Positions 35,716 through 45,115 of a stretch of DNA of 64,000 nucleotides are shown here, in pieces. Origin of the DNA: Burkholderiaceae bacterium (GTDB taxonomy: Bacteria > Pseudomonadota > Gammaproteobacteria > Burkholderiales > Burkholderiaceae_C); the NCBI GenBank assembly GCA_024235915.1, contig JACKLO010000010.1, positions 248,001-312,000 on the forward strand, read 5' to 3'. The notes under the pieces were generated by a model. That model was not told the DNA's origin, did no database searches, and saw only the letters and a program-made list of their open reading frames with translations. The translations under genes were made by a program, and so were the position numbers. Positions within the stretch are counted from its first letter, which is position 1, and each line of letters starts with the position of its first letter.

Positions 35716-35721
35716 TACACT
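35716..35721 (+). promoter_or_regulatory. Putative -10 hexamer placing the LuxR-type regulator ATG at +1
   Basis: TACACT followed by 6 bases and ATG 35728. The octamer CCTACACT recurs with the same spacing before the kinase gene at 46895 and near the diaA start. Confidence 0.5.
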
Positions 35722-35727
35722 GCCTGC

Positions 35728-38553
35728 ATGCCGCGCGAAGAAGTGCCTGCCGCCCGGCGCGGCGGGCCTGCCGGATCGGCCTCAACCCCGCAGCGGTTGC
35801 CGCTGCTCGAACGTGCCGCTGCCCTGGCGTCGCTGCAGGCGGCGTGGGTGGATGCGCAGGCCCATGGCGGCCAGATCGTGTTCGTCGCCGGTGAGGCGGG
35901 GCTCGGCAAGTCCAGCCTGATCCAGGCCTTCGTGGCCGGGTTGCCCGCGCCGGCGGCGGTGGTCTTCGGCTGGTGCGACCCGATGCACACGCCACGCCCC
36001 TTGGGGCCGGTTCGCGACGTTGCCCGTCGTCTGCTGGGCCATGCGCCGGGCGATGCGGGCATGGCCGACGAGGCGCGCCACTTCGACGGCCTGCTGCAGC
36101 GCCTGACGCGTCGCCCGCGGGGCGCCAACCGGGTGCACGTGCTGGTCGTCGAGGACCTGCACTGGATCGACCAGCGCAGTGCCGACTGGCTGCAGTTCAT
36201 CGGCCGCCGGCTGGCGTTGCTGCCGCTGCTCATCGTCGCCAGCCTGCGCGACGATCCACGCCCGCCCGGGCATCCGCTGGACGCGGCGCTGGCCGTGCTG
36301 CCTCCCGCGCGATGCCAGCGCATTGCCCTGCAGCCACTGTCGGCCGCGGCCACGGCGCTGGCCGCGGTCGGCACGGGTCTCGATGCCGCGGCCGCCGCTG
36401 CGTTGTACCGCCTGACGGCTGGGCACCCTTTCTTCGTGCAGGAACTGCTGCAGCACCGGCATGCCGTGGTCGGTGCCGGATCACAGGCCCCACTGACCTT
36501 GCCGCACACGCTGGCGGACGCCCTGCAGGCGCGCCTGGCCGACCAGCCGCCGGCGCTCCGTGATCTGCTGGCCCTGGTGGCCAGCGCGCCCTCGGCGGTC
36601 GCCCGGCGCCTGCTGCAACAGGTGGCGACGCGCGGGGAGGTGGCGCAGGTCGATGAAGCCCTGGCGCGCCGCCTGCTGCTGGGGGCGGACCGTGCGCTGC
36701 AGTTCCGGCACGAGTTGCTGCGCCTGGCGGTGCTGGAACGTCTGCCGCTGGTGACGAGGCGGGCCCTGCACCGGCGATGGCTCGATGTGCTGCTGGCGCT
36801 GCCGGAGGCCGAACAGCCCTTGGACCTGATCGTGCACCATGCCCGAGGCGCCGATGCCGGCGACCTGCTGCTGCGCCATGCCCCGCGTGCCGCCACCCTG
36901 GCCGCGGCCTTTGGTGCGCACCGCGAAGCCGCCGAGCACCTGGCCGCTGCCGTGGAGGCCTCGGCCGGCGCGCCGCCCGAGGTGGCGGCCGACGTGCTGG
37001 AGCGTTGGGCCTATGAATCCAGCCTGGCCCATGGCGTCGATGCCCGCGCGCTGGCGGCGCGGCAGGACGCGGCGCGCCTGTGGCGGCAGGCCGGCCGGCT
37101 GGACAAGGTGGGGGACAACCTGGCCGGTCTGGCGCGCATGCACCGCTACCTGGGGCAGATGAGTCAGGCGCAGACGTACGTCACGCAGGCCGTGGCCCTG
37201 CTCGCGGCGCAGCCGCCTTCGGCCGCGCAGGCAGGCGCCCTGGCGTTGCAGGCGCAATTTCTGTGGCTCCAGGGTGATGTGGCGGCCAGCGAAGCCGGTT
37301 GCCGGCAGGCGCTGCAGGTGGCGCAGGCCGTGGGTGACGTCACCAGCGCCACCAGCCACAGCGACGCGCTGACCACGCTGGGCACGGCCCGCATGCTGCA
37401 AGGCGATGCTGGCGGCGAGCCGCTGCTGCGCGAAAGCCTGGCACTTGCGCTGCGGCACGGTCTGCATGTGCAGGCCGCGCGCGCCTACACCAACCTGGCC
37501 GAGGGCCTGATGGCGCTGGGCGACCTGGCGCGTGCCGACACCGTCATCGCCGAAGGCCTGGCTTTCGATACCGCGCACGATTTCGGCCGCTGGGTGGACT
37601 ACCTGGTGGGCCGGCAGGCACAGCTGCGCCTCGCGCAGGAGCGGTTCACCGACGCCCTGGCCATCGCGGACGGCGTGCTCGCGCAGCCCGATGGCCAGGC
37701 CTTGATGCGGCTGCCGGCACTGGTGGCCCGTGCGTGTGCGGCGGCCCGGGTGGGGCGGACCGACGCGGTGCCGACGATGGAGGAGGCCGTCGCGGCCGCC
37801 ACCACGGCCGGGGAAGTCCAGGAGCTGATCACGCTGCGCGTGGCGCAGATCGAGGTGGCGGTGCTGTGTGGCGATCCAGCGCCGGCCCGGCAGGCCGCGC
37901 ATTGGTTGGCGGGGCTGGCGCCCGGTGCGGTCGGGCCGCGTGCCTGTGGGGCCTGGGCCTTCTGGCTGGCCGTGGCCGAGGTGGCCGAGACGCCTGACCT
38001 CGCCGATGCACCGAAACCCGACGGCCAGGAGCTGCCTGGCCCCTTCGCGCAGGCCACGGCCGGGCAGATGGACGAGGCGGCCAGGAGCTTCGACGCGGTC
38101 GGTGCCCAATATTTCGCCGCCTGGGCCCGGGTGGCGGTGGCGCGCCAGCGCCACCCCTTGGCCGCGGGCGCGCTGCGGCTGGCCGACGCCACGTTTGCAC
38201 GCCTGCACGCGAACGCGGCCCGCGACACCCTGCGCCGCCTCGGCCTGGCACCGGCGCCGTCGGCGCCTGCCGGGCGCCGAGGCCCCTATGCTGCCGCGCG
38301 CCAGCACGCCCATGGCCTGACGGCCCGTGAACAGCAGGTGCTGCGCCTGGTGGCCGAAGGCCTCGACAACGCGGCCATCGCCGAACGACTGCATCGCTCG
38401 CGGCGCACGGTGGAGAACCATGTGTCGGCGGTGCTGGGCAAGCTGCAGGTGCGCAACCGGCTGGAACTGGTGCTGCGTCTGCAGCGCGAGCCGTGGGTGC
38501 TGCGCGACGGGCCGGCAGATCCTGACCGCCCAAGGCCGTCCACCGCGTTCTAG
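35728..38553 (+). CDS. Large ATP-binding LuxR-family (MalT/LAL-type) regulator
   Basis: 941 residues. N-terminal AAA/NACHT-like ATPase with Walker A GEAGLGKSS at residues 55-63 and Walker B VLVVEDLHWIDQRS at about 140. A long helical TPR-like middle follows (about 360-800), and at the C-terminus is a LuxR HTH (GLTAREQQVLRLVAEGLDNAAIAERLHRSRRTVENHVSAVLGKLQVRNRLEL). LAL regulators are ATP-dependent, ligand-responsive activators. The ligand is unknown. Its neighbour downstream is a PEP-CTERM protein gene, a possible target. Confidence 0.9.
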   Translation: MPREEVPAARRGGPAGSASTPQRLPLLERAAALASLQAAWVDAQAHGGQIVFVAGEAGLGKSSLIQAFVAGLPAPAAVVFGWCDPMHTPRPLGPVRDVARRLLGHAPGDAGMADEARHFDGLLQRLTRRPRGANRVHVLVVEDLHWIDQRSADWLQFIGRRLALLPLLIVASLRDDPRPPGHPLDAALAVLPPARCQRIALQPLSAAATALAAVGTGLDAAAAAALYRLTAGHPFFVQELLQHRHAVVGAGSQAPLTLPHTLADALQARLADQPPALRDLLALVASAPSAVARRLLQQVATRGEVAQVDEALARRLLLGADRALQFRHELLRLAVLERLPLVTRRALHRRWLDVLLALPEAEQPLDLIVHHARGADAGDLLLRHAPRAATLAAAFGAHREAAEHLAAAVEASAGAPPEVAADVLERWAYESSLAHGVDARALAARQDAARLWRQAGRLDKVGDNLAGLARMHRYLGQMSQAQTYVTQAVALLAAQPPSAAQAGALALQAQFLWLQGDVAASEAGCRQALQVAQAVGDVTSATSHSDALTTLGTARMLQGDAGGEPLLRESLALALRHGLHVQAARAYTNLAEGLMALGDLARADTVIAEGLAFDTAHDFGRWVDYLVGRQAQLRLAQERFTDALAIADGVLAQPDGQALMRLPALVARACAAARVGRTDAVPTMEEAVAAATTAGEVQELITLRVAQIEVAVLCGDPAPARQAAHWLAGLAPGAVGPRACGAWAFWLAVAEVAETPDLADAPKPDGQELPGPFAQATAGQMDEAARSFDAVGAQYFAAWARVAVARQRHPLAAGALRLADATFARLHANAARDTLRRLGLAPAPSAPAGRRGPYAAARQHAHGLTAREQQVLRLVAEGLDNAAIAERLHRSRRTVENHVSAVLGKLQVRNRLELVLRLQREPWVLRDGPADPDRPRPSTAF

Positions 38554-38652
38554 GGGCAGGGGCCAAAACTGCGTGTGCGCACGCAGGACGGCGCTGAGGG
38601 TCGTGTCTACCGTGACGGCATGTTCCACGCTGTCGCCATGGACCCGGCCACC

Positions 38653-39411
38653 ATGTCTGCTCTCTCCAATTCACGTCGCTGTCGCGTTCTCGTGTCGCTG
38701 CGGGCTGGTCTGACCCTGGCGATCCTGCTCGCCGCCGGCGCGGCGCAGGCTGTGCCGCTGGCCCCGGGCGACAGCGGTTTCCTGCCCGGCACCACGCTGG
38801 CCGAACGGCCCGATCTGGCCGGCCAGGACCTGTTCAGCGGCACCTTGCAGGTCCGCGTGCCGCACCCGTTCTGGCCCGAGGCGCTCGTCGCCAGCTGGCA
38901 GGTGCGGCAGCAGGTGCTGCGCAGCGACGCCACCGGCGCACTGCTGTTCTCGCTGCAGCTCGTGTGGCAATCGAACATCACGCCCGGTGACTTTCTCGTC
39001 GATGCCCTCTGGCTCGACGGCTGGGGTGCCGCCGCCACCGATGTCGACTACCGCACCGACCTCAGCGGCGACCGCGGCCCCAACTTCGCCACCCGGTCGG
39101 CCGACGGTCAGCGGCTGGACCTGGGCTTCGGCTTCCCGCTGTTCTCCGGCAACCTGACCGACGACCCGCACGAGAACGGGATGCCCATCGTGGTGGCGAC
39201 GGACGCCACGGCCTCTGCCAACACCGGGGTCTTCACCGTCGTCGGCCGCTTCAGTGACCGCCCGGGCGAAGTTTTCGTCGGCCGCATCGACGGCCTGGCC
39301 GTGCCGGTGGCCGGGCCCGTGCCGGAGCCGGAAACCTGGGGATTGATGGCCCTGGGCATGGGGGTGCTGGCACTGGCTCGCCGGCGGCACCGGGTGCGGC
39401 GGCATCCCTAG
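38653..39411 (+). CDS. Secreted PEP-CTERM sorting-signal protein
   Basis: 252 residues if ATG 38653 is used (in-frame ATGs at 38620 and 38638 are alternatives; none has a clear Shine-Dalgarno). Signal peptide RCRVLVSLRAGLTLAILLAAGAAQA. The middle is beta-rich with no recognised domain. The C-terminus is the exosortase signal VPEPETWGLMALGMGVLALARRRH: Pro-Glu-Pro, hydrophobic helix, Arg cluster. It should be processed by an exosortase not encoded here and exported to the surface or matrix. It follows the LAL regulator. Confidence 0.88.
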   Translation: MSALSNSRRCRVLVSLRAGLTLAILLAAGAAQAVPLAPGDSGFLPGTTLAERPDLAGQDLFSGTLQVRVPHPFWPEALVASWQVRQQVLRSDATGALLFSLQLVWQSNITPGDFLVDALWLDGWGAAATDVDYRTDLSGDRGPNFATRSADGQRLDLGFGFPLFSGNLTDDPHENGMPIVVATDATASANTGVFTVVGRFSDRPGEVFVGRIDGLAVPVAGPVPEPETWGLMALGMGVLALARRRHRVRRHP

Positions 39412-39489
39412 GGTCATCCACGGTGCGGCGTATCCTGCGGTCCGGATCCCCTCACCACCCGGGCCGGCGGCCTGCCGCGGCCGCTTCTC

Positions 39490-40299
<810 letters not shown>

Positions 40300-40323
40300 G
40301 CCAGACGCCGCTCACGGCAGGGC

Positions 40324-41253
40324 TCAGCGCAGCGCCAGGTCCAGCACCACGCCCGCGAACACGGCCGCACCCACCCAGTGGTTGTGGCGGAAGGCGGTGA
40401 AGCAGCCTTCCCGGGTGCGGCCGCGGATCAGTGTCCAGTGCCAAAGCGCCTGCAGCGCGGCCAGCCCGATGCCGGCCGAGAACCAGCCGCCCAGGCCCAG
40501 GCTGCGGCCGATCCACCACCAGCTCAGCAGGTAGGCGGCGTAGAAGCCCATCACGGCCGCCACGTCGAAGCGGCCCAGCGTGATGGCCGAGGTCTTCATG
40601 CCGATCTTCAGGTCGTCGTCGCGGTCGACCATCGCGTACTCGGTGTCGTAGGCCAGCACCCAGAACAGGTTGCCCAGCAGCAGCGCCCAGGCCTGCAACG
40701 GCACGGCGTCCGCCACCGCCTGCAGCGACCACTGCCGCGCCCCCAGCACGGCGGCAAAGGCCATCGGGATGCCGAAGCTGAAGGCCACGCCCAGCACCGC
40801 CTGCGGCATCGAGACGAGCCGCTTGGCATAGGGGTAGACCAGGGTCACGGCCAGCGCCGCGAAGCTCAGCAGGATGGTGGGCGGGTTGGTGGTCAGCACG
40901 AGGCCGAAGGCGGCCAGCGCCAGGACGGCGCCCAATGTCAGTGCCTCGCGTGGTGACACCGCGCCGCGTGTCACCGGCCGCTGTGCGGTGCGCTTGACGT
41001 GGCGGTCGAAGTCGCGGTCGGCGACGTCGTTGACGCAGCAGCCGGCGCTGCGCATCAGCACGGTGCCCAGCAGGAACACGGCCAGCAGGTGCCAGCCCGG
41101 GAAGCCGTCGGCGGCGATCCACAGCGCCGCCAGCCCCGGCCACAGCAGCAGCAGCCAGCCGGCCGGGCGATTCCAGCGGATGAGGTCCAGGGCCAGGGCC
41201 AGGCGCGACGGCGCCGGCGCCGGTTCGGGCGATGAGGGGGTCGCCAGGCGCAT
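40324..41253 (-). CDS. ubiA: 4-hydroxybenzoate polyprenyltransferase
   Basis: 309 residues from ATG 41253. Motif I NDVADRDFD at residues 75-83 and motif II DTEYAMVDRDDDLKIGMKTSA (two Asp-rich Mg-diphosphate sites), within about eight hydrophobic helices. Prenylates 4-hydroxybenzoate in ubiquinone synthesis at the inner membrane. GATAAT, a near-consensus -10 box, lies exactly 6 bases upstream of ATG with no Shine-Dalgarno. Confidence 0.96.
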   Translation of the reverse strand: MRLATPSSPEPAPAPSRLALALDLIRWNRPAGWLLLLWPGLAALWIAADGFPGWHLLAVFLLGTVLMRSAGCCVNDVADRDFDRHVKRTAQRPVTRGAVSPREALTLGAVLALAAFGLVLTTNPPTILLSFAALAVTLVYPYAKRLVSMPQAVLGVAFSFGIPMAFAAVLGARQWSLQAVADAVPLQAWALLLGNLFWVLAYDTEYAMVDRDDDLKIGMKTSAITLGRFDVAAVMGFYAAYLLSWWWIGRSLGLGGWFSAGIGLAALQALWHWTLIRGRTREGCFTAFRHNHWVGAAVFAGVVLDLALR

Positions 41254-41259
41254 CGAGTG

Positions 41260-41265
41260 ATTATC
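41260..41265 (-). promoter_or_regulatory. Putative -10 hexamer placing the ubiA ATG at +1
   Basis: GATAAT (5 of 6 to TATAAT) on the minus strand followed by CACTCG and ATG. It is the best-matching hexamer of the series. Confidence 0.55.
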
Positions 41266-41323
41266 CGGGGCCGACTGGTCCACTAGGATTGGCGCCATTC
41301 CAAAGTCTCAGGGAGTCCTCGAC

Positions 41324-43336
41324 ATGAACACCGCCACCCGTTGCTGGCGACGTGGCCGCGCGCTGGCCGTTGCATTGACCGCCGGCCTGACCCTGCTTGG
41401 CACACTGCCGGCATCGGCCACCACCGCGGCCGACTACGCGCGCCCCCCGGCCATGCGCAGCATGATCGTCTCGCCGGCCAACACGCATGCAGCCCTGCTC
41501 GCCCGGGCCCCGTCGGGCCGCACCGTGCTGACGATGCTGGACTTGAAGGCGCCCGGCACGCCACGCGTGATCAAGGCCTATGACGACGTCGACATCGTCG
41601 AGGTCAGCTGGGTCAACGACCGTCGCCTCGTGTACTCCGCGCAGCAGCCTGGCGCGCTGATCGAGTACGAGAAGTGGGGCACGTTCGCCATCGACCTCGA
41701 TGGCAATGAAGAGCAGCACCTCGTCACCGCGCGCTCCGACACGGTGTCCGACACCGGCAGCCGGATGCGCCAGCGGGTGCTGCCGCGTGGTTGGGACTTC
41801 TGGCGTGCCGTGGGCGACGGCAGCGACGATGTCTACATGACCCGCTGGCTCGACAGCGCCGAGCGCGGGCTGAGCCCGCAGGTGGTGGCCCGCGTGAACA
41901 CGCGCACGATGGCGCAGCGCACGGTCAGTGAAGGCGCACCCGAGGGCGCCACCGGCTGGTGGTTCGATGCCGCCGGACGCCTGACGGTGGTGACCACGGC
42001 CAAGGGCGACCGTGAACAGCTGTGGTGGCAGCCGGCGGCGGGCGAACCCTGGCAGGTCGTGCGGGAATGGGCCTCGTACGACAGCGAGGGAAAGGGACTG
42101 GAGCCCCAGGCCTTGGAGCGCGACGGCACCCTGATCGTGGCCGCACGGGCCACCGGCGACACCCAGGCGCTGCACACCTTCGACCTGCGTCAGCGCAAGC
42201 TGGACCCGGCGCCGCTGGTGGGTGTGGCTGGCTATGACGTCAACCAGGTCATCTTCGACCATCGGCTGCAGCAGGTGATCGGTGTGCCGGTGGACGCGGC
42301 ACAGCGCACCACCGTGTGGTTCGACGAAGGCCTGGCGCGCGCGCAGGCGGTGGTCGACAAGGCCCTGCCCGCGGGTCGCAGCAACGTGCTGTTGTGTGGC
42401 CAGCGCTGTGCGGGCGCCACACGCTTCGTCGTGGCCTCGGCCGGTGACCGCCAGCCTTGGGAGTACTTCCTCTACGACGTGGCCGCAGGTCAATTGCGGC
42501 CGCTGGGCATGACACGGCCATGGATCGACCCCGCCACCCAGGGACGCCGCAGTGCTTACCGCATTCCGGCGCGCGACGGCCTGCAGCTGCCGGTGATCGT
42601 CACCCACCCGCCTGGCGTGGCCGCCGATCAACCGGCGCCCACCGTGGTGCTGGTGCACGGTGGTCCCTGGGCGCCAGGCGCAAGCCTCACCTGGGAGCCG
42701 GAATCGCAGTTCCTGGCCACGCGCGGCTACCGCGTGCTCGAAGTGAGCTTCCGCGGCACCACCGGCCTGGGCTGGAAGCACGAGCAGGCCAGCTGGCGGC
42801 AATACGGCCTGGCCATGCAGGACGACCTGCAGGACGCCGTGCGCTGGGCTGTGGCGCAGAAACTCAGCGACCCGCGTCGCGTGTGCATCTACGGCGCCAG
42901 CTATGGCGGCTATGCCGCGCTGATGGGGCCGGTGCAGCACCCGGACACCTACCGCTGCGCGGCCAGCCACGTGGGCGTCACGGACCTGTCCATGCTGTTC
43001 AGCGCCAATTGGACCGACATCGCGGCCCTGGGCCGCAAGGTTGGCCTGCCGCGGCTGATCGGCGACCCGCAGGCCGATGCCGACATGCTCAAGCGCATGT
43101 CGCCCGTGAACCGCGCAGCCGACATCAAGGTCCCGGTGTTCCTGGCCCAGGGCCGGCTGGACCAGCGCGTGACCCCGGAGCATGCAGACCGCTTCGTTTC
43201 CGCCGCGCGCGCGGCGGGCGTCGACATCGAGCGGGTCGACTACGAAGAGGGCCATGGTTTCGCCTCGACCAGTGCCTTGACGGACTTCTGGCAGCGCCTG
43301 GCGGCGTTCTTCGACCGCCACATCGGCACGCGGTGA
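41324..43336 (+). CDS. Secreted S9-family prolyl oligopeptidase-like hydrolase
   Basis: 670 residues, GGAG about 9 bases before ATG 41324. Signal peptide (RGRALAVALTAGLTLLGTLPASA). The N-terminal beta-propeller-like part runs to about residue 400. The C-terminal alpha/beta hydrolase has HGGPW (oxyanion region), GASYGGYAAL with nucleophile S526, VFLAQGRLDQRVTPEHA with the catalytic Asp, and YEEGHGF with the catalytic His. Likely a periplasmic di/tripeptidyl or acyl-peptidase. It is divergent from ubiA. Confidence 0.9.
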   Translation: MNTATRCWRRGRALAVALTAGLTLLGTLPASATTAADYARPPAMRSMIVSPANTHAALLARAPSGRTVLTMLDLKAPGTPRVIKAYDDVDIVEVSWVNDRRLVYSAQQPGALIEYEKWGTFAIDLDGNEEQHLVTARSDTVSDTGSRMRQRVLPRGWDFWRAVGDGSDDVYMTRWLDSAERGLSPQVVARVNTRTMAQRTVSEGAPEGATGWWFDAAGRLTVVTTAKGDREQLWWQPAAGEPWQVVREWASYDSEGKGLEPQALERDGTLIVAARATGDTQALHTFDLRQRKLDPAPLVGVAGYDVNQVIFDHRLQQVIGVPVDAAQRTTVWFDEGLARAQAVVDKALPAGRSNVLLCGQRCAGATRFVVASAGDRQPWEYFLYDVAAGQLRPLGMTRPWIDPATQGRRSAYRIPARDGLQLPVIVTHPPGVAADQPAPTVVLVHGGPWAPGASLTWEPESQFLATRGYRVLEVSFRGTTGLGWKHEQASWRQYGLAMQDDLQDAVRWAVAQKLSDPRRVCIYGASYGGYAALMGPVQHPDTYRCAASHVGVTDLSMLFSANWTDIAALGRKVGLPRLIGDPQADADMLKRMSPVNRAADIKVPVFLAQGRLDQRVTPEHADRFVSAARAAGVDIERVDYEEGHGFASTSALTDFWQRLAAFFDRHIGTR

Positions 43337-43344
43337 TGCGCGGA

Positions 43345-43374
43345 GCGCACCCCCCCGTGTTTCCGGGGGTGCGC
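43345..43374. repeat. Hairpin between the S9 peptidase and PAE-like genes
   Basis: GCGCACCCCC (43345-43354) and GGGGGTGCGC (43365-43374) are exact reverse complements around a 10-base loop containing GTTT. No T-tract follows. It lies just after the peptidase stop and could be a weak terminator or RNA-stability element. Confidence 0.45.
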
Positions 43375-43424
43375 CCCGCCCCCCTGGCGGGCCTAGCATG
43401 CGCCGACCTGAACGGAGGCAAGAC

Positions 43425-44615
43425 ATGCACCCCATTTCCAGCGGTCTCGGCCGCACGCTGGCCGGCGCGGCCCTGACGCTGCTGGCCGGCTTGGCGCCGG
43501 CGCAGACGGCGTCGCCCTGGCAGACCATCGTCAACCCGCCTGCGGTCGTGGGGGCCGACGGTCAGCGCCACAGCGCCACCTGCAGCGGCTACCCGGGCAC
43601 CGACGCCACCTATCGCTTCTGGGTGCGCCCAGGCGACCCGAGGAAGCTGGCCGTGGTCTTCGACGGCGGCGGCGCCTGCTGGGACAACCTCACCTGCAGC
43701 AAGCCCTTCGGCGGCGGCGGCCTGCTGACCTTCTATTCGCCCGACGTGCCCGTCGGGTCCGACCCCTCGGGATACGGCGGCATGCTGGACTTCGCGAATC
43801 CGGCCAACCCGGTGGGCGACTGGACCGTCGTCGCCATCCCCTACTGCACCGGCGACGTGCACCTGGGCTCGGCCGACCGCAGCTACCGCATGGTGGGCAA
43901 CCGCAACCTGCCGCGCAACTTCACCATCCACCACCGCGGCTACGACAACTTCATGGTCGTGCTCGACTGGATCACGAAGAACGTGCCGCAGGCGGGCGTG
44001 AGCGACCTGCTCGTCACCGGCGCCAGCGCCGGCGGCTATGGTGCCGCGGGCCTGTTCCCGTGGCTGGCGCAGGCCTACCCGCAGGCGCGGCTGTCGGTGC
44101 TGGCCGACGCCAGCCAGGGTGTGACCACGGCCGAGTTCGACGCCGCCACGCCCGGCCGTGGCGCCTGGAACCCGCAGTTGGCCCCCTGGGCCTTCGGCAG
44201 CGATGCACTGTCCGTGCGCTCGTATGAACTGGTGCAGCGTGGTGCCCAGGCCTACCCCAACGGCCGCTTCGCCCAGTACACCACCACCGGCGACGGTGTG
44301 CAGATCAGCTTCTACGGGGTGATGCGACTGCGCTACGGGCCCAGCGACGACCTGGCCTGCCGCAACCTGAACAAGGACTGGAACCGGCAGATGCTGGCCC
44401 ACCTGGCCAACGACGCGGCGGCGCTGCCCAACTTCCGCAGCTACGTGGCGCCCGGCAGCAGCCACACCATCATCGCCAGCGACGAGTTCTACGCGCCCAT
44501 GGGCGCTCAGCCCAGCGTGGCCGCCTGGATGAGCGGCATGCTGGACGCCAGCGGCGGCGGCACCTGGGACGCCGTGGCCTGTCCGGACTGCCTGCTGCCG
44601 CCGACCTGCCGCTGA
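43425..44615 (+). CDS. Pectin-acetylesterase-like (PAE/NotUM family) secreted hydrolase
   Basis: 396 residues from ATG 43425, with GGAGG 6 bases upstream. Signal peptide RTLAGAALTLLAGLAPAQT. Hallmarks of the plant-type pectinacetylesterase fold are VVFDGGGACWDNLTC (oxyanion Gly-Gly-Gly with Cys), VVAIPYCTGDVHLG, LLVTGASAGGYGAAG (nucleophile S201) and a His near the end (GSSHTIIAS). Cys residues suggest disulfides in the periplasm or outside. Carboxylesterase on an unknown polysaccharide or polymer substrate. Confidence 0.85.
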   Translation: MHPISSGLGRTLAGAALTLLAGLAPAQTASPWQTIVNPPAVVGADGQRHSATCSGYPGTDATYRFWVRPGDPRKLAVVFDGGGACWDNLTCSKPFGGGGLLTFYSPDVPVGSDPSGYGGMLDFANPANPVGDWTVVAIPYCTGDVHLGSADRSYRMVGNRNLPRNFTIHHRGYDNFMVVLDWITKNVPQAGVSDLLVTGASAGGYGAAGLFPWLAQAYPQARLSVLADASQGVTTAEFDAATPGRGAWNPQLAPWAFGSDALSVRSYELVQRGAQAYPNGRFAQYTTTGDGVQISFYGVMRLRYGPSDDLACRNLNKDWNRQMLAHLANDAAALPNFRSYVAPGSSHTIIASDEFYAPMGAQPSVAAWMSGMLDASGGGTWDAVACPDCLLPPTCR

Positions 44616-44687
44616 GGCGGCAATTCAAGGCGAGGCCGCTGACGTGGCAGAACGCCCCTCGGCCGCAGACGCGGCCGAACGCCGCAC

Positions 44688-44714
44688 CACCGCCGGGGCC
44701 CGGCCCCGGCGGTG
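44688..44714. terminator. Strong GC hairpin between convergent genes
   Basis: CACCGCCGGGGCC (44688-44700) and GGCCCCGGCGGTG (44702-44714) are exact reverse complements around a single base, so a real RNA loop would open 2-3 inner pairs. It ends 6 bases before the DUF2853 stop codon and could terminate transcription from both sides. No T-tract. Confidence 0.5.
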
Positions 44715-44720
44715 GGCGTC

Positions 44721-45032
44721 TCAGGCCAGCTTGCCCAGCGTCCCCGTGGCCTCGGCCAGCAGGTAGTAGACGGTCACGCGGCCCTTGCGGTTGTTGCCCT
44801 TCATCTTCTCGGCCACGGTCTTGAGCCCGGCTTCGGCCGCATCCTTGTCCAGGCCCAGCTTCTTGGCCGCGAAGCCGTCGCGCACCGTGGCCACCTCGTC
44901 CTTGTCGGACAGGGCCACGATGGCGGAGTCGGCGTTCCTCAGCGCAATGCCGCAGTACTTGACGATGGCGGCCACGGCGGCCTCGTTGGGGTTTGCGCTG
45001 TACTTGGCGATGTCGGCGGTGTAGTCGCTCAC
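44721..45032 (-). CDS. DUF2853 family small protein
   Basis: 103 residues from GTG 45032, chosen because a perfect AGGAGG lies 6 bases upstream; the frame is open to 45116 but that part lacks family similarity. The sequence SDYTADIAKYSANPNEAAVAAIVKYCGIAL...KKLGLDKDAAEAGLKTVAEKMKGNNRKGRVTVYYLLAE matches the DUF2853 pattern, a small all-helical protein of unknown function. Read downstream of prfC (83-base gap between the prfC stop side and this start) on the same strand. Confidence 0.8.
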   Translation of the reverse strand: MSDYTADIAKYSANPNEAAVAAIVKYCGIALRNADSAIVALSDKDEVATVRDGFAAKKLGLDKDAAEAGLKTVAEKMKGNNRKGRVTVYYLLAEATGTLGKLA

Positions 45033-45115
45033 GGGTCCTCCTGGGTTGACGAAACGCACCGCACCAGAGTGTTCCGCGGCACGCTCGCCAACGTTATCAG
45101 GGGAAGCCTGAAGCA

